Source: Streptomyces cucumeris
GTDB taxonomy: Bacteria; Actinomycetota; Actinomycetes; Streptomycetales; Streptomycetaceae
Length of the DNA: 64,000 bases
Reading direction: 5' to 3'
Assembly (NCBI RefSeq): GCF_024295805.1
Contig: NZ_JANCLX010000020.1
Span: 28,075-92,074 of the forward strand
The position numbers were made by a program, and so were the translations under genes. This document shows positions 23,892 through 32,808 of the stretch, piece by piece; position 1 is the first letter of the stretch; every line of letters starts with the position of its first letter. The notes below the pieces were generated by a model that saw only the letters and a program-made list of their open reading frames with translations, was not told the origin of the DNA and ran no database searches.

Positions 23892-24689
23892 ATGAGCGCC
23901 GCCACCCCCTCGGGCCCCGTCCCCTCCGTCACCGATCTGACCGGCCGCACCGCCCTGGTCACCGGTGCCGCAGGGGGGATCGGCCGGGCGTGCGCGCTCC
24001 GGCTGGCCGCCGCGGGCGCCACCGTCCGCGCCGTCGACCTGGACGCCGAGGGGCTGGCCGGGCTGGTGGCCGCCGGTCCCGCCGGGCTCGGCACCGTCGA
24101 GGCGTGGGCCCTGGACCTCACCGACCTCGACGCCGCAGAACAGGCCGCCGCGGGCACCGACATCCTGGTCAACAACGCCGGACTCCAGCTCGTCCGCCCG
24201 CTGGAGGAGTTCCCGCCCGAGGTCTTCTCCCGGGTGCTCACGGTGATGCTGGAGGCCCCGTTCCGGCTGCTGCGGGGCGCGCTGCCGGATATGTACGCAC
24301 AGGGCTGGGGCCGTGTCGTCAACATCTCCTCCGTGCACGGTCTGCGCGCCTCCCCGTACAAGGCGGCGTACGTGGCCGCCAAGCACGGGCTCGAAGGGCT
24401 GTCCAAGGTGGCCGCCCTGGAGGGCGCCGCCCACGGGGTGACCTCCAACTGCGTCAGCCCCGGATATGTGCGCACCCCGCTGGTCGAGCGGCAGATCGCC
24501 GATCAGGCCGAGGCCCACGGGATCTCGCCCGAGCGCGTGGTCGGCGAGGTGATGCTCGCGGACACGGCGGTCAAACGGCTCGTCGAACCGGAGGAGGTCG
24601 CCGAGGCCGTCGCCTATCTGTGCGGTCCGCACGCCTCCTTCATCACCGGGGCCTCGCTCACCATGGACGGCGGATGGACCGCCCACTGA
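23892..24689 (+). CDS. Short-chain dehydrogenase, probable 3-hydroxybutyrate dehydrogenase
   Basis: 265 residues. NAD-binding TGAAGGIG, NNAG, catalytic Ser in NISSVHG and Tyr-x3-Lys in YVAAKHG are all intact. The C-terminal region NCVSPGYVRTPLVERQIADQ and the TAVKRLVEPEEVAEAVAYLC and SLTMDGGWTAH segments match D-3-hydroxybutyrate dehydrogenases, which oxidise 3-hydroxybutyrate to acetoacetate. The neighbouring GAF regulator and MHS transporter would fit control and uptake of the substrate. A hairpin follows the stop. Confidence 0.85.
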   Translation: MSAATPSGPVPSVTDLTGRTALVTGAAGGIGRACALRLAAAGATVRAVDLDAEGLAGLVAAGPAGLGTVEAWALDLTDLDAAEQAAAGTDILVNNAGLQLVRPLEEFPPEVFSRVLTVMLEAPFRLLRGALPDMYAQGWGRVVNISSVHGLRASPYKAAYVAAKHGLEGLSKVAALEGAAHGVTSNCVSPGYVRTPLVERQIADQAEAHGISPERVVGEVMLADTAVKRLVEPEEVAEAVAYLCGPHASFITGASLTMDGGWTAH

Positions 24690-24726
24690 ACGCGGGTCCA
24701 TCCAGCGGGCGCCCGCTTCCGTCCCG

Positions 24727-24759
24727 GCCGCAGGACCGGCTGCCCGCACGTCCTGCGGC
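24727..24759 (+). terminator. Hairpin after the dehydrogenase gene
   Basis: GCCGCAGGAC (24727-24736) pairs perfectly with GTCCTGCGGC (24750-24759) around a 13-nt loop, 38 nt after the dehydrogenase stop and 38 nt before the next start. Confidence 0.65.
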
Positions 24760-24796
24760 TGGCGCGGGCGCACCCGGCGGGAGTATCCCTGGGACC

Positions 24797-26740
24797 ATGG
24801 CCGACGATCAGCCGGAGAACCCGTACCTGGAACTGCTGGCGCGCGGCGCGCCCGCCGAGGCGTATGAGCGCCCGGTGCTGCGCGCCCGCGCCGACGGGGC
24901 TCCGGCCGACCGGCTGGCCGCCCTGGAGCGCGCCAAGCTGCTGGCCCTGCGCGTCCGCGGCGAGCTGGAGGGACGGCGGCGGCGCGAGGCCGAGCTGTCC
25001 GCGCTCTTCGAGACCGCGCACGACCTCGCCGGACTGCGCGACCTGGACGCGGTGCTCCAGGCCATCGTCCAGCGCGCCCGCTCACTGCTGGGCACCGAGG
25101 TGGCCTATCTGACGCTGCACGACCCGACCGCCGGTGACACCTATATGCGGGTCACCGACGGTTCGGTCTCGGCCCGCTTCCAGCAGCTCCGGCTCGGCAT
25201 GGGGGAGGGGCTCGGCGGACTGGTGGCCCAGACCGCCCGCCCCTATGTGACCGACAGCTACTTCGACGACCCCCGCTTCCAGCACACCCACACCATCGAC
25301 GCGGGCGTCCAGGACGAGGGTCTCGTCGCCATCCTCGGGGTGCCGCTGCTGCTGGGCAGCGGGGTCATCGGGGTGCTCTTCGCCGCCGACCGGCGGGCCC
25401 GGGTCTTCGAACGGGAGCAGATCTCGCTGCTGGCCTCGTTCGCCGCCCACGCGGCCGTCGCCATCGACACGGCCAACCTGCTCGCCGAGACCCGTACGGC
25501 GCTGGCCGAACTGGAGGCCGCCAACGAGATCATCCAGGACCGCAGCGGGGTCATCGAGCGCGCCTCCGACGTCCACGACCGGCTGACCGAACTGGTGCTG
25601 CGCGGCGGCGGGGTGCACGACGTCGCCGACGCGGTGGCCGAAGTGCTCAGCGGCTCGGTGGAGTTCGTCGAGGCCGACCGGGCGCCCGCGGCGGCCGTGG
25701 ACCGCTCCCGGACCGGCGGTCACGCGGTCCGGCACGGCGAGGACTGGATCGCCGCCGTCGCCGCGGGTGGTGAACTGCTCGGCGCGCTGGTGCTGCGCGG
25801 GCACCCCGGTCTCGACCCGGTGGACCAGCGCACCCTGGAACGCGCCGCGGTGGTCACCTCGCTGCTCCAGCTCGCCCGGCGCTCGGCGGGCGAGGCCGAA
25901 CAGCGGGTGCGCGGCGAGCTGCTGGACGACCTCCTCGACGCCCCCGGCCGCGCGCCTCGGCTGCTGCGCGAGCGCGCCGCCCGGCTGCGGGCGGACCTGG
26001 ACGCGCCCCATGTCGTCCTCGCCGCGGAGCTGGACGCACCCACCGCGGCCGGTGCGCCCGGTCCGGACGACGGCTCCGGCGCGCCCGCCGAGGAGGCCGC
26101 CGACCGGCAGCGGCTGTGGTCCGCCGCCTCCCATCTGGCCGCCACCGGCCATGGTCTGGCCGCCGCCCGCGACGGCGGCACCGTACTGCTGCTGCCGCTG
26201 GCCGAGGGCCGCACCGCTGACGCGCTGGCCCGGCGGACCGCGCGTCAGCTCGGCACCGCGCTGCACGCGCCGGTCACCGTCGGCGCCTCCGCGCCGGTCC
26301 CCGGACCCGCCGCCCACCCCGCCGAGGTCGCCTCCGCCTATGCCGAGGCACGCCGCTGTCTGGCCGCGCTGCGGGTGCTCGGCCGGGCCGGGGAGGGCGC
26401 CGCCGCCGAGGACTTCGGCTTCCTGGGGCTGCTGCTGGGCGGCACCCGCGACGGCGCCCCGGACGGTGCCCGGGTGCGGGACTTCGTCCACCGCACCATC
26501 GGTGCGGTCCTCGACTACGACACCCGCCGTGGCACCGACCTGGTGCGCACCATGGACGCGTACTTCGCGAGCGGGATGAGCCCGGCCCGTACCAAGGACG
26601 AACTCCACGTCCACGTCAACACGGTCGCCCAGCGGCTGGAGCGGGTCGGGCGGCTGCTGGGCCCGGACTGGCAGTCGCCGTCCCGCGCCCTGGAGATCCA
26701 GCTCGCGCTGCGGCTGCACCGGCTGGCCTCGGCCCGCTGA
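24797..26740 (+). CDS. GAF-domain PucR/CdaR-type transcriptional regulator
   Basis: 647 residues. A coiled-coil-like N-terminus (about 40-75) precedes a GAF domain (about 80-245: DAGVQDEGLVAILGVPLLLG, FAADRRARVFEREQISLLAS). A second sensor-like region follows, and then a C-terminal PucR-type HTH (TMDAYFASGMSPARTKDELH, VHVNTVAQRLERVGRLLG). Regulators of this shape control catabolic genes. Its position between a 3-hydroxybutyrate dehydrogenase and an MHS transporter suggests ketone-body or carboxylate regulation, which is inference. Confidence 0.85.
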   Translation: MADDQPENPYLELLARGAPAEAYERPVLRARADGAPADRLAALERAKLLALRVRGELEGRRRREAELSALFETAHDLAGLRDLDAVLQAIVQRARSLLGTEVAYLTLHDPTAGDTYMRVTDGSVSARFQQLRLGMGEGLGGLVAQTARPYVTDSYFDDPRFQHTHTIDAGVQDEGLVAILGVPLLLGSGVIGVLFAADRRARVFEREQISLLASFAAHAAVAIDTANLLAETRTALAELEAANEIIQDRSGVIERASDVHDRLTELVLRGGGVHDVADAVAEVLSGSVEFVEADRAPAAAVDRSRTGGHAVRHGEDWIAAVAAGGELLGALVLRGHPGLDPVDQRTLERAAVVTSLLQLARRSAGEAEQRVRGELLDDLLDAPGRAPRLLRERAARLRADLDAPHVVLAAELDAPTAAGAPGPDDGSGAPAEEAADRQRLWSAASHLAATGHGLAAARDGGTVLLLPLAEGRTADALARRTARQLGTALHAPVTVGASAPVPGPAAHPAEVASAYAEARRCLAALRVLGRAGEGAAAEDFGFLGLLLGGTRDGAPDGARVRDFVHRTIGAVLDYDTRRGTDLVRTMDAYFASGMSPARTKDELHVHVNTVAQRLERVGRLLGPDWQSPSRALEIQLALRLHRLASAR

Positions 26741-26771
26741 ACGCCGCCGGCCGCGGCGCACCACCGCGTAC

Positions 26772-26807
26772 GGACGCGGGTCCCGGAGAGGTCCGGGACC
26801 CGCGTCC
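26772..26807. terminator. Perfect 16-bp stem bidirectional terminator
   Basis: GGACGCGGGTCCCGGA (26772-26787), loop GAGG, then its exact complement 26792-26807, placed between two convergent genes that stop at 26740 and 26816. Confidence 0.9.
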
Positions 26808-26815
26808 ATGGCCCG

Positions 26816-28231
26816 CTAGGACGCCGGGGCCGAGCGGGGTGCGCGCTCCGCCGCGTCCTGCGTCCCCGTGGCCCGCTCCCCGCCGGGTGCACCCGGCTCG
26901 ATCCGCGCCAGATCGCGGTCCCGGGTCTCCGCGGCCACGCCCACCGCCACCAGCGTGACCAGCGCGGCCGCGATGACGTACAGGGCGATCGGGGTGGCAC
27001 TGTCGTAGTCGGCCAGCAGCGCGGTGGCGATCAGCGGGGCCGGGGCACCGGCCGCGACCGATGAGAACTGCGCCCCGATCGACGCCCCCGAGTAGCGCAT
27101 CCGGGTCGCGAACATCTCGGAGAAGAAGGCCGCCTGGGGCGCGTACATCGCGCCGTGGAAGACCAGCCCGACGGTCACCGCGAGCAGCAGCGCCCCGAAG
27201 TCCCGGGTGTCGATGAGGAGGAAGAACGGGAACGCCCATGCCCCGACCCCCGCCGCCCCCAGCAGATACACCGGGCGCCGCCCGATCCGGTCCGACAGCG
27301 CGCCCCAGGCCGGGATCACCGCGAAGTGCACGGCGGAGGCGATCAGCACGGCGTTGAGCGCGGTCTGTTTGCCCAGGCCCACATGGTCGGAAGTGGCATA
27401 GACGAGGACGAACGCGGTGATCACGTAGTAGCTGATGTTCTCGGCCATCCGGGCGCCCATGGCGATCAGCACATCCCGCCAGTGGTGGCGCACCACGTCG
27501 ACCAGCGGGGTCTTCGCGGCCGCGTCCGGCTGCCGTCCCGCCTCCGCCTTACGGGCCTCGGCCTGGGCCAACGCCGCCCGGAACACCGGCGATTCATCGA
27601 CAGAGAGACGAATCCACAAGCCGACCAGCACCAGGACACCCGACAGCAGGAACGGCACCCGCCAGCCCCAGGACTCGAACGCGGCGTCCGACAGCAGCGC
27701 GGTCAGCGCCGAGAGCACACCGGTGGCCAGCAACTGCCCGGCGGGCGCGCCGGTCTGCGGCCAGGACGCCCAGAACCCGCGCCGCCGCGCGTCTCCGTGC
27801 TCCGACACCAGCAGCACCGCACCGCCCCACTCCCCGCCGAGCGCGAACCCCTGCACCAGACGCAGCGCGGTCAGCAGGACCGGCGCGGCCGAGCCGACCG
27901 TGGTGTGGGTCGGCAGCAGTCCGATGGCAAAGGTGGCGCCCCCCATCAGCAGCAGACTGAGGACCAGCAGCTTCTTCCGCCCCAGCCGGTCCCCGTAGTG
28001 CCCGAACACCAGGGCGCCCACCGGCCGGGCGGCGAAGCCGACCGCGTAGGTCAGGAACGACAGCAGGGTGCCGACGAGCGGATCGGAGTCGGGGAAGAAG
28101 AGCTTGTTGAAGACGAGCGCGGCGGCCGATCCGTAGAGGAAGAAGTCGTACCACTCGATGGTGGTGCCGATCAGGCTGGCGGCGACGATACGCCTCAGAC
28201 GGGCGGGGGCTGGCGGGGCGGGCGCGGCCAT
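26816..28231 (-). CDS. MHS-family MFS transporter (metabolite:H+ symporter)
   Basis: 471 residues with about 12 membrane helices. The opening ASLIGTTIEWYDFFLYGSAA, the loop-2 motif GHYGDRLGRKKLL and the loop-8/9 motif GALSDRIGRRPVYLLGA are signatures of the metabolite:H+ symporter group (proline/betaine ProP, alpha-ketoglutarate KgtP, shikimate ShiA). Substrate is probably a carboxylate or zwitterion; the adjacent dehydrogenase makes 3-hydroxybutyrate a candidate. ATG 28231 is chosen because GGAAG lies at a suitable distance, unlike the GTG at 28240. Confidence 0.87.
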   Translation of the reverse strand: MAAPAPPAPARLRRIVAASLIGTTIEWYDFFLYGSAAALVFNKLFFPDSDPLVGTLLSFLTYAVGFAARPVGALVFGHYGDRLGRKKLLVLSLLLMGGATFAIGLLPTHTTVGSAAPVLLTALRLVQGFALGGEWGGAVLLVSEHGDARRRGFWASWPQTGAPAGQLLATGVLSALTALLSDAAFESWGWRVPFLLSGVLVLVGLWIRLSVDESPVFRAALAQAEARKAEAGRQPDAAAKTPLVDVVRHHWRDVLIAMGARMAENISYYVITAFVLVYATSDHVGLGKQTALNAVLIASAVHFAVIPAWGALSDRIGRRPVYLLGAAGVGAWAFPFFLLIDTRDFGALLLAVTVGLVFHGAMYAPQAAFFSEMFATRMRYSGASIGAQFSSVAAGAPAPLIATALLADYDSATPIALYVIAAALVTLVAVGVAAETRDRDLARIEPGAPGGERATGTQDAAERAPRSAPAS

Positions 28232-28388
28232 GGACACCACTTCCGTAACGGTGGGCGGGGACGTTGATGTGTCGCCACACCGTAGGAAGGCGCAGGTCAG
28301 GGGCGTATGTGGCGGGACACCACAGTTCCGGGCCCCGGTGTGCGCCCGGCGGCCATGACCGGGGCCCGTCGGCGGTCGTCCCGTGCGT

Positions 28389-29072
28389 CTAGTGTTCGCC
28401 GCGCCCCTGGCGGGCGCGGCGGGGTCTGCCCAGGTGGCCGACGGCGATCCCGAACTGCTCCGGGGTGAGCGCCGGGGCCGGGAGCGGAGCCGCCGCCTCG
28501 GGACGCAGCCCGTCGAGGAGCATGGCCAGATAACGGCGCCAGGCCGTGGGCGCCGCGGCCGCGGCGCCGGGAATCGTACGGCCCAGCATGACCGTGAGGA
28601 AGAGGAAGTCCTCGGCGGTGATGTCGTCCCGGACCGCTCCCTCCTTCTGGGCGCGCCGGAGCAGGATGTCGATGGTCTTGCGGTGTTCCGTGCGGAGGCT
28701 GTCGAGTGAGGGGACGCCCTGGATGGCGGTGGTCATCAGGTCGTTGGTGCCCCGGTCGGTGGTGAGCAGGGTGAAGATGCGGTCGAGGTACGCGGTGAGC
28801 CCGCCCCAGGCGTCCACGCTCTGCCGCGCCTCCAGAGAGGCCCGCAGGATGTCCTTGAGGGAATCGCCGAAGACGGCTTCGATGAGTTCGGCTCGTCCGG
28901 CGAACCGGCGGTAGAGGGTGGCGCTGCCGACTCCGGCGCGCCGGGCTATGTCGTCGAGCGGTGCGTCCACGCCCTGGTCGGCGTAGATCTCCCGGGCCGC
29001 TGCGATCAGCATCTCGCGGTTGCGTTGCGCATCCCTGCGCAACGGAGTCGCCTTGTTCACACGGTCGCCCAT
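28389..29072 (-). CDS. TetR-family transcriptional regulator
   Basis: 227 residues. The N-terminal TetR HTH is clear (MLIAAAREIYADQGVDAPLD, DIARRAGVGSATLYRRFAGR). The C-terminal ligand domain (TTAIQGVPSLDSLRTEHRK, ITAEDFLFLTVMLG) resembles the common TetR_C group found beside SDR or efflux genes. Its direction follows the terpene genes, but it has its own 162-nt upstream region with two EcoRI-like GAATTC sites and a small hairpin. It could regulate itself, the MHS gene or the terpene cluster. Confidence 0.85.
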   Translation of the reverse strand: MGDRVNKATPLRRDAQRNREMLIAAAREIYADQGVDAPLDDIARRAGVGSATLYRRFAGRAELIEAVFGDSLKDILRASLEARQSVDAWGGLTAYLDRIFTLLTTDRGTNDLMTTAIQGVPSLDSLRTEHRKTIDILLRRAQKEGAVRDDITAEDFLFLTVMLGRTIPGAAAAAPTAWRRYLAMLLDGLRPEAAAPLPAPALTPEQFGIAVGHLGRPRRARQGRGEH

Positions 29073-29131
29073 GAGCGGAAACCCTAACACTAAGCGGGGA
29101 ATTCTCTCCGGTTCATGTTTGAATTCGCGAG

Positions 29132-29151
29132 AATGGGGAATGCCCCCCATT
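29132..29151. terminator. Small hairpin between TetR gene and terpene cluster
   Basis: AATGGGG (29132-29138) and CCCCATT (29145-29151) form a 7-bp stem. It lies 84 nt beyond the P450 stop and 60 nt upstream of the TetR start, so it may end the terpene operon or be part of the TetR promoter. Confidence 0.4.
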
Positions 29152-29234
29152 TCCCGTGGTCGGAGAGGGATCGGGAAGGAAGCCGGGCCACGGCGGGGTG
29201 CCGCCGCGGCCCGTGATGTGGTGTCAGCCGACCG

Positions 29235-30593
29235 TCATCGCGGCTCCGGGACCATCGCGAGAGGGCCGGGGGTGAGGCTCATCTGCGGCCGGGGGCGGAC
29301 CCGGGCGCCGGGTACGGGCCGCAGCCGCCAGCGGCCGGCCACGGTGGCCAGCGCGAGGATGGCCTCCGTCATACCGAAGACATCACCGAGGCACTTCCGG
29401 CTCCCGGCGCCGAAGGGCAGATAGGAGCCGCGCGTCACCTCCCCGGCCCGTTCCGGCAGCCAGCGGTCCGGGTCGAAGGTCTCGGGCCGGGGGAACGTCC
29501 TGGCGTCGCGGTGCAGTACATAGGGGCTGATCAGCACGTCGGACCCGGGCGGCAGCCACCGCCCGGCCAGCTCCGTGCCCTCGGTGGTGGTGCGGGTGAT
29601 GATCCAGGCGGGCGGGAACAGCCGGAGCGCCTCGGTGAACACCCGCTGGGTGTGGACCAGCCGGGGCACATCGGCGAAGGCCGGGGTCCGTCCGCCCACC
29701 ACCGCGTCCACCTCGGCGTGCAGTGCGGCCTCGGCCGCCGGATCGCGGCCCAGCAGGAACCAGGTCCAGGTCAGCGCGGCGGCCGTGGTCTCGATCCCGG
29801 CCAGCAGCAGGGTCAGCACCTGGTCGTGGATCTCCCGCTCCGACAGCCGCTCGCCGGTCTCCTCGTCCCGGGCGGCGAACAGTGCGGAGAGCAGGTCGCC
29901 GCGGTCGCCGCCGGTGGCCCGGTAGTCGGCGATCAGACGGTCGATCCGCCGGTGGAGCCGGGTCAGGGCGGTCGCGAAGGCGCGGTTGGCCGCGAGCGGC
30001 AGCCGGGCGACGAGCCCGGTGGGGTCGATCGCCCGGTGGTACGCGCCTTGGACCACGGTCCGCAGACAGTGCTGGACCTCGGCCACGGCGTGCGGCGGCA
30101 TATCGGTGGTGAACAGCGCGCGGGCGGTGATCCGGGTGGTGAGCGTCTGCATCTCCCGGCCGATGTCGACCGCCCGTCCCGTGCTCCACGATCCGGCCAC
30201 CGCCGCGCATTCGTGCCGCGCCACCTCGGCGTACCCCTCGATCCGGGCGGGGTGGAACGCGGGCTGCACCAGCCGCCGCTGCCGCCGGTGGTCCGCGCGC
30301 CCGGCGGTGATCAGGCCGTTGCCGAGGATCTGCCGGGCCTTGTCCTTCACCGGGCCGCCGCTGTCGTAGACGCGGCCGTTGAGCAGCACCTGCTGGACCA
30401 GCTCCGGGTGGAGCGGGAGGTGGACGCGCCGGGGGCCGAGCCGGAGCTCCAGCAGATCGCCGTGGGCGGGCAGGGAGGCCAGGAACGCCAGCGGCCGGCG
30501 GGCCAGTTGCGGGGCGTGGCCGACCAGCGGGAGCCCACCGGGGGCGGTGGCGACCCGCCAGTCGCGGGTGACCGTGTGCTGCGCGGTCCTCAT
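29235..30593 (-). CDS. Cytochrome P450 of the diterpene cluster
   Basis: 452 residues. Complete P450 signatures: I-helix LLLAGIETTAAALTWTW with the acid-alcohol-like pair replaced by ETT, K-helix EALR, the FDPDRWLPER meander and the heme loop PFGAGSRKCLGD with Cys401. The AGIETTAA/FGAGSRKCLG style resembles class-I terpene P450s such as pentalenene oxygenase. It starts 26 nt after the cyclase stop behind GGAAGGA, so it is the third gene of the operon. It probably hydroxylates the cyclase product, like CotB3 or CotB4 in cyclooctatin biosynthesis. Which of the two it represents cannot be told here. Confidence 0.85.
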   Translation of the reverse strand: MRTAQHTVTRDWRVATAPGGLPLVGHAPQLARRPLAFLASLPAHGDLLELRLGPRRVHLPLHPELVQQVLLNGRVYDSGGPVKDKARQILGNGLITAGRADHRRQRRLVQPAFHPARIEGYAEVARHECAAVAGSWSTGRAVDIGREMQTLTTRITARALFTTDMPPHAVAEVQHCLRTVVQGAYHRAIDPTGLVARLPLAANRAFATALTRLHRRIDRLIADYRATGGDRGDLLSALFAARDEETGERLSEREIHDQVLTLLLAGIETTAAALTWTWFLLGRDPAAEAALHAEVDAVVGGRTPAFADVPRLVHTQRVFTEALRLFPPAWIITRTTTEGTELAGRWLPPGSDVLISPYVLHRDARTFPRPETFDPDRWLPERAGEVTRGSYLPFGAGSRKCLGDVFGMTEAILALATVAGRWRLRPVPGARVRPRPQMSLTPGPLAMVPEPR

Positions 30594-30619
30594 ACGGGGG
30601 AGTCCTTCCTGTGCGGGCC

Positions 30620-31543
30620 TCACCGGATGCGCGAGTTGACGTGGTTCACGGCCGTCCGGTAGCGCTCGCTGCCGATGGTCCAGATGAAGTTGCCGTACAG
30701 CAGGTCCAACAGGATGTCCCGGCTGACCTCGTCGAACGCCTTGATGCACCGGATGTCCTCGGATATGTCGTCCAGCCGGTCCTGGAAGAACTCCTCGAAG
30801 GCGGCCCGGTCGGAGACGTCGCACAGCCGGAAGCAGTTGGTGATCTGCCCCAGGGAGGCTTCGCGGTCGAAGGAGTAGAAGTCGTTGACGATCGCGAGTC
30901 CACGGGTGGTCATCCGGGCGGCCAGCCCCGTCTTGGCGTGCTCGGTGAACTCCCGGTGCCGGTAGACCGGATAGGACATCCTCATCCAGAAGTCGACGCC
31001 GACGTCGGTCACCCGGAAGCGGAAGTACTGCTCCGGGGAGGTGCCGCACAGCGCCGCCTTGAGCGGGGAGTCGCGGAACATGTGGTCGCTGGTGACGAAG
31101 GCGCGGGCGGCCTCGTACGCGAACCAGGCGTCCTCCCCGTCGTAGTAGCGCTGGCATATCCCGCGCAGCCGGGGCAGGAACAGCTCGAAGTCGTGCAGGG
31201 CCGGATCCATGTCGTCCCAGACGAATGTGACGCAGTTGAGGACGCAGACGGCCTTGAACGCCTCCATGTCCCGCAGGTGGCGCGTGCTCTGGGAGCAGCA
31301 CACCACCTCCAGATAGGAGATCCAGCGCTCGTCCGAGACGGCCGCGCCCAGGGGGGCCACGGCGGCGTTGCACGCGGCGATGACCTCGCGCAACTCGTCG
31401 GGGGCGAGCCTGCGGGGGACCGGCCGGTGGCCGATGGCTCGTGCGAACAGCTCGGCGAACCGGCGGGTGCACTCCTCGCGGTACGGGAGCAGACTGGGCG
31501 TATCGAGCCCCGCGGACGCGGGCCCCAGGAGATCGGCGGTCAT
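30620..31543 (-). CDS. cotB2: CotB2-like diterpene cyclase (cyclooctat-9-en-7-ol synthase homologue)
   Basis: 307 residues, the same length as CotB2 of S. melanosporofaciens as I recall it, and alignable without gaps. Metal-binding DDMD is at 110-113 and the NSE triad NDFYSFDRE at 220-228. Residues reported to shape the CotB2 pocket are all present: Tyr77, Asn103, Thr106, Phe107, Phe149, Arg177, Phe185, Trp186, Arg227, Trp288, Arg294, Tyr295. CotB2 cyclises geranylgeranyl diphosphate to the 5-8-5 alcohol cyclooctat-9-en-7-ol. Its ATG overlaps the stop of the prenyl synthase gene (ATGA), implying translational coupling. The N-terminal 20 residues and the 130-142 stretch are the most different from CotB2. 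Confidence 0.92.
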   Translation of the reverse strand: MTADLLGPASAGLDTPSLLPYREECTRRFAELFARAIGHRPVPRRLAPDELREVIAACNAAVAPLGAAVSDERWISYLEVVCCSQSTRHLRDMEAFKAVCVLNCVTFVWDDMDPALHDFELFLPRLRGICQRYYDGEDAWFAYEAARAFVTSDHMFRDSPLKAALCGTSPEQYFRFRVTDVGVDFWMRMSYPVYRHREFTEHAKTGLAARMTTRGLAIVNDFYSFDREASLGQITNCFRLCDVSDRAAFEEFFQDRLDDISEDIRCIKAFDEVSRDILLDLLYGNFIWTIGSERYRTAVNHVNSRIR

Positions 31544-32619
31544 GAAGTCCTCACCGTGGCGAGCCGGGCCAGTCGCCGCAGCGCCGCGACCGCGTCCGGG
31601 GTGAACGGGGCGGTGTCCAGGGCGTGCAGCGCCTGTTGTCTGCGGTCCTCGATCATCCGCTCCACCGTCTCCCGGGCGCCGGTGGCGTCGAAGATCTCCC
31701 GGACGATGGCGGCCTGCTTCTCGTCCAGCAGGGGATCGCCGAGCAACTCGCGGAGCTGGGCGTCCTGGACGCGGTCGGCGGCGCGCAGGGCCAGGGCGGT
31801 GAGGGTGGTGTTCTTGCCCGCGCGCAGATCGTCCAGCGGGGACTTGCCGGTCGACTCCGCCGTTCCGTACACCCCGAGCAGATCGTCCCGGAGCTGGAAC
31901 GCCTCGCCGAGCGGCAGGGCGTAGCGGCTGAGGGCGTCCAGGGCGGCGGGTCCGGCACCCGCGACGGCGGCCCCGATGTGCAGCGGGCGCTCCACGGTGT
32001 AGGTGGCGGTCTTGTAGCGGTTGACCGTGAGGGTGGCCTCGACGTCATCGGTGAGCACGCCGGTGGCCTCGAGGTCGAGGAACTGACCGAGCATCACCTC
32101 GGTGCGCATCGCGGACAGCGGTGGCAGGACGGCCGCAAGCTGCGCGGGGGTGAGGCCCGCAGTGTGCAGGAGCTCGTCCGACCACAGCAGGGCGAGATCG
32201 CCGAGCAGGACCGCGCCGTTGACCCCGGCCCGTTCGATCCGCTCCGGGGTCAGCCGGGCGGCGCCCAGCGCGGCCAGGGTGCGGTGCATCGTCGGACGGC
32301 CGCGGCGGACCGGACTGTCGTCCATGACGTCGTCGTGCAGGAGCGCGAAGGCGTGGAACAGCTCCAGACCGGCGGCGACGCGTAACACCGGACCGGGGTC
32401 GCCGGTGCCGCCGACGGCTCGCCAGCCGGTGACGCACAGCAGCGGCCGAATGCGTTTTCCGCCTGACAGGAAATCCGCGAGCAGTCCGGAGAGCGAGGGC
32501 GGTCCGGGAGGCGCCGGACGACCGGACTTGGTGTCGAGAAAGTCGTCGAGAACGCGTTCCACCGCGGTGCGCACGGCATCGGTGTCCAAGAAGTCGGGGC
32601 TGAGCGTGGGTGTGGTCAC
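31540..32619 (-). CDS. cotB1: Polyprenyl (probably geranylgeranyl) diphosphate synthase, CotB1-like
   Basis: 359 residues from a GTG preceded by GGAGGAG; a GTG six codons upstream falls inside that ribosome site. Trans-isoprenyl synthase motifs: GGKRIRP (53-59), first Asp-rich motif LLHDDVMDDSPVRRGRP (Asp96, Asp97, Asp100) and second Asp-rich motif QLRDDLLGVYG. It supplies the C20 diphosphate for the downstream cyclase, as CotB1 does. It is first in a three-gene leftward operon. Chain length cannot be proved from sequence; the assignment rests on the cyclase. Confidence 0.88.
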   Translation of the reverse strand: MTTPTLSPDFLDTDAVRTAVERVLDDFLDTKSGRPAPPGPPSLSGLLADFLSGGKRIRPLLCVTGWRAVGGTGDPGPVLRVAAGLELFHAFALLHDDVMDDSPVRRGRPTMHRTLAALGAARLTPERIERAGVNGAVLLGDLALLWSDELLHTAGLTPAQLAAVLPPLSAMRTEVMLGQFLDLEATGVLTDDVEATLTVNRYKTATYTVERPLHIGAAVAGAGPAALDALSRYALPLGEAFQLRDDLLGVYGTAESTGKSPLDDLRAGKNTTLTALALRAADRVQDAQLRELLGDPLLDEKQAAIVREIFDATGARETVERMIEDRRQQALHALDTAPFTPDAVAALRRLARLATVRTS

Positions 32620-32808
32620 GAGGCCAGGCTCCTCCACGTCTGCACAGGAAATGGGTTGGGTGAGGCAAGAAAAAGAAGACAGGTATGAACCCGGTAATCC
32701 ACGAATGGCGGATGCCTGTCGGGCCGGTACCGGACACCGTTACGGACGCGCTGTCACCCGAGGCGTTCCGCTGGACGGCCGACCGACGGCCGGAATGCCG
32801 CGTGCAGT

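Noticed and set aside
25082..26809. 575-codon minus-strand frame opposite the GAF regulator
   Set aside because: Low-complexity shadow; the plus strand encodes the GAF and HTH motifs.
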